In this document: positions 1-6,091 of the stretch, one piece after another
Numbering within the stretch: position 1 is the first letter of the stretch
Layout: the number at the start of each line of letters is the position of its first letter
Assembly (NCBI GenBank): GCA_036939975.1
Contig: JALLPB010001022.1
Coordinates: 1 to 11,653, forward strand
Origin: Cyclostephanos tholiformis
Lineage: Eukaryota; Bacillariophyta; Thalassiosirophyceae; Thalassiosirales; Thalassiosiraceae
Reading direction: 5' to 3'
DNA: 11,653 nt
The notes under the pieces: model-generated
The model's database searches: none
The model's input: the letters and a program-made list of their open reading frames with translations, nothing else
Told to the model about the DNA's origin: nothing
Made by a program: the position numbers and the translations under genes

Positions 1-45
1 TTTTCTGGTGTAACCAACTGTAACATTTGTAACAAAATACAGATG

Positions 46-719
46 TTAATAGGCAATGTCTCCGGAGGTGCAGGTATGGATGCCGGCGGTGGGGATGGTC
101 GTGGACGGGTGTTCCGTGCGTAGGGGCACGGAAATCACGCTGGCCAAGCCTAACGGGAGCGACCACAGGTTGGTGACGGGGTCTTTAGCTCCGCGTAAAA
201 TAACCTTCCCCCGATATTGAACATACATGCTGGCGTAGTGAAGGTGACTTCACATCCGACCTCTGTAAGGACACGTATTCCAAAAAGGGATGCAATAGAC
301 AGGTCAGGGATGATGTGGCCGGTGAGCAACATTGGGAGGCCGTCGATAGCAATGTTGCACATTTGAGTCAATCTGACGATTCGTCCATTGGCGAGGGCGA
401 CTTTCAATGGCCGTGTCATCGGTTGTCTGTTGATGACTGGTATGCCATCCATCACAAAAATTTGAGTGGCACCAGAATCTGCAATGGAAAGTGGCGGCGT
501 GTCGTCGGAGCATGCGCCGGCGAGGGCAACCTGGGCTATGTGCCCGACTGCATGACAAACTGATTGGGGTTGTGAGGACACGTTTGAAGTGTGGACGGTG
601 ACGTTGTCATCATTGAGGATTGATGTTACTGTATAGTAACATGTTTCGGTGGGGTACGACGAATATGGTAAAGTCCCAATAAATGGGTTTAAACATTTAA
701 ATGCTACAATGGTATTTGC
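46..719 (-). pseudogene. retrotransposon aspartic protease and start of pre-integrase region, broken
   Basis: One minus frame is open from about 719 to 150. It carries the retropepsin-type active site DSGA (468-479) in the context PLSIADSGATQIF, then a DGIPVINRQP stretch and GHIIPDLSIASLFGIR, the usual second half of a Copia protease leading to the 'pre-integrase' region. A one-base frameshift near 210-220 moves the signal to another frame, which reads GKVILRGAKDPVTNLWSLPL; this resembles the segment following the protease in these elements. That frame stops at 46-48. The enzyme would cleave the Gag-Pol polyprotein; the break and the upstream lesions make this copy inactive. Confidence 0.8.
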
Positions 720-721
720 CG

Positions 722-2297
722 CCCCTCTCCGTCATGGTTGGTGGGAACTGAGTCTTGTGCCTGTTGCGAGTGGCACAAGGATGGCCCAAATCAATGTACT
801 GTTGCTCATTCTTTCGATTGAAGTTGATGTTGTTGGTCACCTTACGTAGGTGTGAGGGGCATGACATGCTCGTGTGGCCGTCTGCAACATCAAAACCGCA
901 AGAGTAGCATGTGTTCCAATTATGGAGTACGGGGGTTGTTTGTTCTGATGGCGCATCCCATGTGGGGCCGTGGCGCCAGCGAATCCCGGGAGTCCAAGGA
1001 TACGTTGTCCGGGAGGGCCGAAAGGGGGAAAGACAGGCGGAGTGTATACCTGTGTTGGGTGGCGATAAGGAGGAGCACCGCCTGCTGCATCTCCTTGGTA
1101 AGTGGATATGCCACGGGCAGGAAAGGACGCGCAGCCCCTACCGCCATATTGTCCACCCCGGACTGAACGTCCGGGGCCATGAGCTCATCCACCATCAAAT
1201 TGTGTGATTCAACCGCCTCCCCTATCACTTACATTGAATGCCACCGCGTTTAATCCCTGGATGATCTGGTGTAATGTGGCGTGCATCACTTCTTGGACCG
1301 CTGCTAGGTGGGCAAGTTGTTGTTCCTGTTGCTGCATAGTCGTGGCGGCAGTGGAAGCCGTTAACTGGCTCTGGGGCATTAATGCAGCCATTTGCAATGC
1401 GACAGCTGTGGCAACCGAATCATTGTCATTGCTTGTGCCCTCGAGGGCCCCGAACGCATTATGGTATGTGGGAGCATAGCCATGCCCCCCTGCTGTAGGA
1501 GCCGTGGCATTAAGCTGACGTTGGAACGACTCTTGGATCATACGTCATAGCTCGATCCATGTTTGGTTGGTGTTGGGGAGGCGGTCCCATTCCTCAAACA
1601 TGCAGATGTACAGGCCCGTGGTGAGGAGGAGGCGGATCATGTTCATCACGATCTGCTTGTCAGTGTATGGATTGCCACCGATGATGGCAATCTCCGCGCA
1701 ATTTTCGATGCGACAAAATAGAACTTCGGGGGCGTCGGCGGCAGAATATGGCGGGCGGAATTCATTATCGTTTGCTTCGAGGGCGGCGGGGGTGGGCAAG
1801 CTGTATGTGCTAGACAACTGATCCAGCATCTCATGTATGTCCATTCCGGCGGGCCAACCAGCAACACCCGCAATGTTGCTCACCTGAAACCCCTCGTTCA
1901 CACTGGTGCGAAGAGCGGCATACACCACAGGATTGATGTTCGTGTATGAGGTGAAATAATGTTTGTGGCGGGCGAAGTTCACGTCGATTGTAGCCTGTTC
2001 AGTGCGCATGAGAGGCCCCACGTCGGCGGGGTCCGCACGTGTGTAGATGGCTGCCGGGCCAGGATCAGTAGGAGCACAAAAAGGCATGCCCCCAGTGATG
2101 AGGAGTGCATATATTGCACGAGACATGGCGAGTCCCTTCCAACCATGGTGGACGCTCTGGGGACATGGGAGAAGCTGCAAGGCTCGTTCGATATGGACAC
2201 GGAGCACGTGTATGATGACGGCGTTCGGATGTGGGTCCAATGATGGGAGGGCACCGATCGCAACAGTGACCTTGTCAGTGGTGATGGTGGCGTCCAT
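722..2297 (-). pseudogene. retrotransposon gag (capsid/nucleocapsid), broken
   Basis: The first ATG is at 2295-2297; about 250 codons follow to an in-frame TGA at 1545-1547. Recognisable stretches include SLDPHPNA, CPQSVHHGWKGL, YTRADPAD, RTEQATID, FARHKHYF and the block SAADAPEVLF...CAEIA. These match the gag of diatom Copia-like elements from family memory. The same frame continues past the TGA into a Gln/Ala-rich stretch and a Gly/Pro-rich linker containing YTPPVFPPFGPPGQRI, interrupted by further TGA codons at 1209-1211 and 1185-1187. A frameshift at about 925-935 then leads into the zinc knuckle. The gag protein would package the element RNA in cytoplasmic particles. The product here is surely non-functional. 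Confidence 0.85.
859..909 (-). other. gag zinc knuckle (CX2CX7HX4C)
   Basis: Minus-strand translation gives CYSCGFDVADGHTSMSC, with ligands Cys1, Cys4, His12 and Cys17, preceded by HNWNT. All four ligands are intact. The spacing (seven residues before His, rather than the four of retroviral CCHC knuckles) is typical of diatom Copia-type gag as I recall it. It lies one frame away from the upstream gag. Confidence 0.85.
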
Positions 2298-2408
2298 TTT
2301 TAAGCTGATTGTCACGTCTAGCGTGTGAAAAAGCAAGTGGATCAAGGCGTCGTGGCTGGAACTTTGTGGGCAGCACTAATTGTAGTGCGAACCGATGGTC
2401 AATCCGGG

Positions 2409-2419
2409 ATACTTAGAAC
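2409..2419 (-). promoter_or_regulatory. putative self-complementary primer-binding site
   Basis: In element orientation the first 11 bases after the LTR read GTTCTAAGTAT. They are a perfect reverse complement of 2478-2488 inside the LTR. Position says primer-binding site; complementarity says the primer may be the element's own RNA rather than a tRNA. I did not recognise a tRNA-Met or half-tRNA complement in this segment. The function is inferred. Confidence 0.5.
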
Positions 2420-2700
2420 TGTTAAGAGTAACTACTAATCGGCAAAGTGATTGCCATTAAGGATTAGACAAAAGATTGTTCTAAGTATTAATGGCAATAT
2501 TGTGCCATGCTGGGGAGAAGGCATATGCTGCACTCTCATCTAAGCTACGTGGACTAACATACATAGGAACTACATATGGTGTTGCGTAGTAATCAGGTAT
2601 CGGTATTGTAGGTACCTGTATGTGTGACGTGGCACTCTGTCCTCTAGGTACTCGGGGTAAGGGTACATTACGTATGTACCCCTTGGGGAGAGTTCCAACA
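2420..2700 (-). repeat. 5' LTR of the retrotransposon (281 bp)
   Basis: In element orientation the segment begins TGTTGGAACTC and ends TTACTCTTAACA, the usual TG...CA ends with a short terminal inverted TGTT/AACA. Its inner edge (2420) directly touches the putative primer-binding site at 2409-2419. Its outer edge (2700) touches a host reading frame that resumes at once. Both boundaries therefore have independent support, although the partner LTR lies outside the window. A 5-bp target duplication would be CACAA at 2701-2705 but cannot be checked here. A CATATG at 2522-2527 lies about 35-40 bp upstream of the inferred transcript start at 2488 and might serve as a TATA-like element (weak). The 74-codon minus-strand open frame inside (2481-2705) is considered fortuitous. 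Confidence 0.7.
2478..2488 (-). promoter_or_regulatory. LTR segment complementary to the PBS; possible RNA 5' end
   Basis: In element orientation this reads ATACTTAGAAC and pairs with all 11 bases of 2409-2419. If transcription started at 2488, these would be the first 11 bases of the RNA, with about 58 further bases up to the LTR end. An 11-base arm of another inverted repeat (2488-2498 with 2450-2460) overlaps it by one base. Confidence 0.45.
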
Positions 2701-2927
2701 CACAACTTATGCTACTGCTTTATTGGCACTTGTCCGACTCAATTCCATTGCTGCCACCACCACCCATGACAACAACAATAGAAATGGCATGGATTGCGCA
2801 AACTCTACATTGGCTAGGCAGGGTCATGAGGTAATTGATGTGCAAACCAAGTGCAAGCAAGTCATCAAGGGACATCCCAAGTAATGCATCATCATATGTG
2901 TTGAGGTGACATCCATCAAGAACAGAG

Positions 2928-2973
2928 ATGTGCTTGTCGATGAATATTCCATGTGCTTGTCGATGAATATTCC
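2928..2973 (+). repeat. 23-bp perfect tandem duplication
   Basis: 2928-2950 and 2951-2973 are identical 23-bp units starting ATGTGCTTGTCG. Twenty-three is not a multiple of three, so the duplication shifts the frame. The first copy reads DVLVDEYS in the incoming frame; the second copy reads VLVDEYSKVKQHEC in the next frame. Removing one unit would join the two coding stretches, which identifies the duplication as one of the disabling lesions. Confidence 0.9.
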
Positions 2974-3490
2974 AAGGTGAAGCAGCATGAGTGCAAGGCC
3001 GGTTGGGAACAAGATGAGCACGACAATGGCAATGAGGACATTGATTAGGATGGTCATACTACAGTCCCATGCAGTTTCCCACTTCTTATCCAACAGGATG
3101 GGCTGATGATGAACATGATGTGGAGACCGCATGGATTGGCAATGGATGTGATCACATTGTTGACTGGACCAATGTTAGTCTGATGAGTCACATAGATGAA
3201 ATACACGTGATAATGGGAGGAAGCAAGGGAAGCAAAAGAGGTTGCAGCTACTCAAACGAGTTCCAATTCAAAGAACACAAGGGCATTGGTCAATCCAAGC
3301 GTTTGAAGGGAAATCATTTTGACAATGTCAAGGGAGTTGATGGCTTGGGCCATAGTAGCAAGCGTTCCAAGTCAAGTGGCTTGGGGGGTGTAGGCAATTG
3401 GGATGCGACCATCCCTAAGCCCATTCACGATGAGGGGGATGCGAGCTGGTCCAGTGGTGCAGGAATCATTGAAAAAGACAAAGTCTCTAC

Positions 3491-3853
3491 CTCTAGCAAG
3501 AGCTCCAAGACTGAGTCTGCCGGCTGGTCAGGTAGTGCGGCTGGCTCCAGCAAGAGCTCCAAGATTGAGTCTGACAGTTGGTTTGATGGTGCAGGTACCA
3601 GCAATGGCTCTGGCTCCAGCAAGAGCTCCAAACTAATTTCTGAGTTGGCCAGCTGGGGTCCAGGGATGTTGGTGGCTCCAGCAAGAGTGCCAAGCCGGAT
3701 TCTGGCAGTTGGTCTAGTGGTGAGGGTGTCATCAAGGAAGGCATTGGCTCTGTCTCCAGCAAGAGCTCTAAACACGTAGCCAATTCCACTGAATGGGAGT
3801 CGGCCAAGTTGTCTGGCGGTGGTAAGGGATTGGGCTCAAGCAAGAGTTCGAAG
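3491..3853 (+). repeat. six-copy degenerate coding repeat (19-bp core encoding SSKSSK)
   Basis: The core CTCCAGCAAGAGCTCCAAG and variants start at 3491, 3545, 3614, 3676, 3754 and 3835. Start-to-start spacings are 54, 69, 62, 78 and 81 bp. All are multiples of three except 62. A one-base loss between copies three and four (about 3633-3675) therefore explains why the first three copies read in one frame and the last three in another. Copy four carries SSKSAK instead of SSKSSK. Confidence 0.9.
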
Positions 3854-3943
3854 CCCACTGGAGGCTCTGCCAACATCCTTGACGCGAAGGGGTCCATTTC
3901 TGTTGGGGGATTGGGTGTATGGTTGGATAGTGCTGCACTGTGA

Positions 3944-4284
3944 ATCCGCAACATAATCAAAAACGATATCCAATCCACGTTACAGATTATCTATACCTGA
4001 ATTGTCTACTTAGGATTTGTGAACTAGAAGGTAGCAGTCATCGCTGCTGGGCATGCTGTATACATTTGGTAGCATTTCAAGAAAAATCATGGTCTACAAA
4101 CATGTGTGAGGATTTGTTGTGTAAATGTCTCTCATTTCCATTGTTGTTAATGCTCAGGCATAATTGATAAGCAGTGGTTATAGAAATATTTGATTCAAAC
4201 GTTCGTTTTTGTCAGCCAGCCTCTTATTTTATTCTAAAATTGTTGATTGCGGCATGACACTGGTCTTTTATGAGGACAGGTTGA
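3944..4284 (+). other. no gene seen (downstream flank of the repeat-protein pseudogene)
   Basis: This AT-rich stretch has only short open frames with no recognisable protein features. It may contain the old 3' untranslated region of the pseudogene. I see no RNA gene, repeat or element end in it. Confidence 0.5.
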
Positions 4285-4623
4285 GGGGCTGGTGTCGAGG
4301 GCATTGGCGCCGAATCATTCGTGGTGGACCTGCATGTTTTCATTGTGGTCAAATTGGGGGCCTTTGTCAGACTAGTGTTTTGCCTCCTTGTGGATCTTTG
4401 GCTCGTCGCAAAGAATGTGATTTTAGGATTTTTTCGTAAGAAGTATTTAGGGTGATTTCCGAGTGGGAATGATATTAATTGGCAACAAATAAACTGGCCC
4501 GACCATGAATCGGTGATCAACGATCATGCACGTTGGAACTATGATGATAACACGGGGTAAAATGACTATGTCAATGACAATTGGATGGGTAAAGTACGGA
4601 AAGAGTACCCTGAGATTGAATGA
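4285..4623 (+). pseudogene. possible eroded coding stretch with one membrane segment, function unknown
   Basis: One plus-strand frame beginning after a TGA at 4282-4284 reads 56 codons including a strongly hydrophobic segment (VFIVVKLGAFVRLVFCLLV) and the basic FFRKKYLG. A TGA (4453-4455) interrupts it. The same frame then continues with a Trp/Asn/Asp-rich stretch (NDINWQQINWPDHES), a TAA (4558-4560), NDYVNDNWMGKVRKEYPEIE and a TGA (4621-4623). Persistence of protein-like composition across three stops in one frame hints at a decayed gene. There is no start codon or recognised family, and chance is possible. Confidence 0.25.
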
Positions 4624-4742
4624 TTATGGATTGAGTTTGATGTTTTCACTCTCTCTATGATATGCAACCTTTTGCATCCTCGAATACGTACACATCGTAC
4701 CATTTTCGACGTCGTGGATTATCTCGTTAGTGTAATATTCGG

Positions 4743-5774
4743 CTATCTTTCCTCGATGCTCCTGTGAATAGCCGCCGGAAGCCCCACCCACTCATCGTCA
4801 TCCTCGACGTCCCCCCCCCCCCACCCTCCCGACTCCCCGGCCGAGTCCGCGGCGGCGACGTCGTCGGTTCCCCAAGCCGCTCCGAGGAGCTCGTCCATCC
4901 GTACGTTCGCGTTGGCGTCGGCCCCTCGGCCGAAAATCGCGATATGCGCCCCCTCGCGTACGATCGATGATATGACTCGTAAGCGCGACGCGAGGGATGA
5001 CGCACATCGCGCGACGCGCTCGACGGCGGCAGTTGTTGTTGTTCCCCCCCCCCCCCCCGCCCACGATGCGATTGAGTCCGATTCTCGCACCGGCACGTAT
5101 CCCCCCCGTGCCGTGAGGAACGCCGACGGCCACCCTCCCGACTCCTCCCATCGGCGCAACCTCGTGGAGGACGGAAAGAGCGCATCGAGCGATCCATGAC
5201 ACTGCATCGTGCCGATCAATATACCCGAGAGATGTCCGAGGAAGCTAACGCGTGGCATCATGAATTGCAACGCGACCAATAACGCCCAGGGATACGCCGT
5301 CGACGGGACGTCGACGATGCCGAAAACGCTCCGTGCCCTCTCGCCGGGTCCGTAATTCGATTCGAGGACCGAGAGCTGGAATATGACGCCGCTGAATCCG
5401 ACGCAATTCCTCATACGCAGGCCGAGCGCGACGTGCGCGAGCCACGAGATTAGTACGTAGGTCGACGAAACTAGGAATATGCCCCAGGATATCGTTAGGA
5501 ACATCGCGAGCGTGCCGATGCGCCCCTCGAGCATGCCCCCGATGGCCACGGTGGACGTCATGTTCATGACTATGTGCAATAGATTCGAGTGCAATAGCGC
5601 GCCGGTGATCAGGCGGTGGAACTGACCGTCATGGAGGACCGCATCGGGATTCAGCGCGTAATCGGCGAGGGGCGGATCGAGGAATGCTTGCATCGCATAG
5701 GTCAGCGAGCAAACGGACACGATTAGGCGAGTTGCCGGGGGGATGGACGCTAGGGTTTCCGACGCACGGGACAT
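4743..5774 (-). CDS. rhomboid-family intramembrane serine protease, RHBDD1/RHBDL4-like
   Basis: This is a single-exon protein of 343 residues starting at ATG 5774. The rhomboid core fills about residues 12-195. Visible parts are FHRLITGALLHSNLLHIVMNM (His67 and Asn71 of the HxxxN pair lining the active site), the catalytic GFSG with Ser128, and GHLSG with catalytic His181. Six or so hydrophobic segments lie between residues 12 and 195. The surroundings NCVGFSGVIF and FLGHLSGILIG resemble the RHBDD1/RHBDL4 group. In animals that group cleaves membrane proteins in the ER and works with p97 in degradation. The tail (200-343) is low-complexity: a Gly run (239-244), MDELLGAAWGTDD, then acidic DVEDDDEWVG. 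I see no clear p97-binding or ubiquitin-binding motif. Two G runs (15 and 12 bases) are coding, so tail frame depends on their exact length. The gene is divergent from the plus gene at 6092. Confidence 0.85.
   Translation of the reverse strand: MSRASETLASIPPATRLIVSVCSLTYAMQAFLDPPLADYALNPDAVLHDGQFHRLITGALLHSNLLHIVMNMTSTVAIGGMLEGRIGTLAMFLTISWGIFLVSSTYVLISWLAHVALGLRMRNCVGFSGVIFQLSVLESNYGPGERARSVFGIVDVPSTAYPWALLVALQFMMPRVSFLGHLSGILIGTMQCHGSLDALFPSSTRLRRWEESGGWPSAFLTARGGYVPVRESDSIASWAGGGGGTTTTAAVERVARCASSLASRLRVISSIVREGAHIAIFGRGADANANVRMDELLGAAWGTDDVAAADSAGESGGWGGGDVEDDDEWVGLPAAIHRSIEER
4811..4822. repeat. C12 homopolymer near the rhomboid 3' end
   Basis: Twelve Cs on the plus strand (G on the coding strand) are read as the GG of TGG, three GGG codons and the G of GAC (WGGGD). 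Length change would alter the last 20 or so residues. Confidence 0.9.
5044..5058. repeat. C15 homopolymer inside the rhomboid coding region
   Basis: Fifteen Cs on the plus strand encode the Gly run (about residues 239-244) of the minus-strand rhomboid. A second run of twelve (4811-4822) encodes TrpGlyGlyGlyAsp near the end. Either could vary by slippage or be mis-sequenced, moving the tail to another frame. Confidence 0.9.
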
Positions 5775-6091
5775 TACATTGGGTACCGGGACGAAGACGA
5801 GGGGGTATGTTGATTGGGAAGGGGATATCGAGGGAGTAGTCCTTCATACCACCGTAGTACCGTCATGTTCTGGCTCGATCATACTAGTAGAGGTGGTCAC
5901 GCAGCGCATCGCAGGGGAAGGACAAAAAATCGAGGACCCTCCGCGCGTTTAATTGTATTAATTCCTATAGAATTTCAGAGAGCCTATTTACATATGGTTT
6001 CTTTTCTCTTTTTTATCATAACCCCAAACCTCAACCACCCCCATAACACAAAAGACGGCAAGAAAAGGTGTCCCTAAACTGTTGCAGAGAA
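5775..6091. promoter_or_regulatory. shared upstream region of two divergent genes (probable bidirectional promoter)
   Basis: These 317 bp separate the start codons of the rhomboid (minus) and the membrane protein (plus), so both promoters and 5' untranslated regions must fit here. The half next to the plus gene is a pyrimidine- and A-rich leader (CTTTTCTCTTTTTTATC, then CCCATAACACAAAAG). I see no convincing TATA box. The promoter role is inferred from gene arrangement. Confidence 0.55.

Larger units (their letters stand above)
1..2700 (-). mobile_element. Copia-like LTR retrotransposon, 5' part (decayed)
   Basis: Reading on the minus strand from 2700 to 1, the order is LTR, putative primer-binding site, gag with zinc knuckle, aspartic protease, and a stretch resembling the region just before integrase. 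The integrase core, RT/RNase H and the 3' LTR would lie beyond the left edge. The gag wording and the protease style resemble Copia-type elements of diatoms (recalled family knowledge, not searched). The copy cannot be autonomous: there are in-frame TGA codons at 1545-1547, 1209-1211 and 1185-1187, and frame changes near 925-935, 695-720 and 210-220. The Copia assignment rests on likeness to that group, because domain order past the protease is not visible here. Confidence 0.85.
2701..3943 (+). pseudogene. secreted Lys/Ser/Trp-rich repeat protein (silaffin/cingulin-like), start codon lost to retroelement insertion
   Basis: The frame open at 2702 encodes TYATALLALVRLNSIAA followed by TTTHDNNN, a signal-peptide core and small-residue cleavage site with one Arg in the core. 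No in-frame ATG exists before the stop at 2645-2647, and the LTR ends at 2700, so the start probably lies beyond the inserted element. The coding signal then moves between frames: frame of 2702 to 2950 (TAA at 2882-2884), a new frame after the 23-bp duplication (VLVDEYSKVKQHECKAGWEQ), another from 3045 to about 3660, and the last to TGA 3941-3943. The C-terminal half has six SSKSSK-type motifs (KxxK) alternating with Trp/Gly/Ser spacers such as GWSGSAAG and SWSSGEG. Lys-rich KxxK motifs alternating with aromatic stretches are features of diatom silaffins and cingulins, which act in silica deposition vesicles. Function is inferred from composition only. Confidence 0.6.

Noticed and set aside
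1227..1232. GTAAGT donor-like hexamer on the minus strand within gag, suggesting an intron past the TGA codons
   Set aside because: Gag-like sequence continues in the same frame directly after the TGA codons, so loss by mutation explains the stops better than splicing.
2481..2705. 74-codon minus-strand open frame with an ATG-like start
   Set aside because: It lies wholly within the LTR apart from its first codons and has no protein-like features.
2709..2832. ATG-led plus frame (MLLLYWHLSD...) at the start of the repeat-protein pseudogene
   Set aside because: It is short and lacks a proper secretion signal. The neighbouring frame has a clear signal-peptide core and leads on to coding sequence.
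3425..3978. Two minus-strand open frames rich in LELLLEP-type repeats, opposite the KxxK repeat region
   Set aside because: They are antisense readings of the Ser/Lys repeat codons. The plus strand has the signal peptide and a consistent repeat composition, so the minus frames are shadows.
4727..5202. Arg/Gly-rich minus-strand frames overlapping the rhomboid gene
   Set aside because: They are alternative frames of GC-rich rhomboid coding DNA, without family features, and overlap its conserved or continuous frame.
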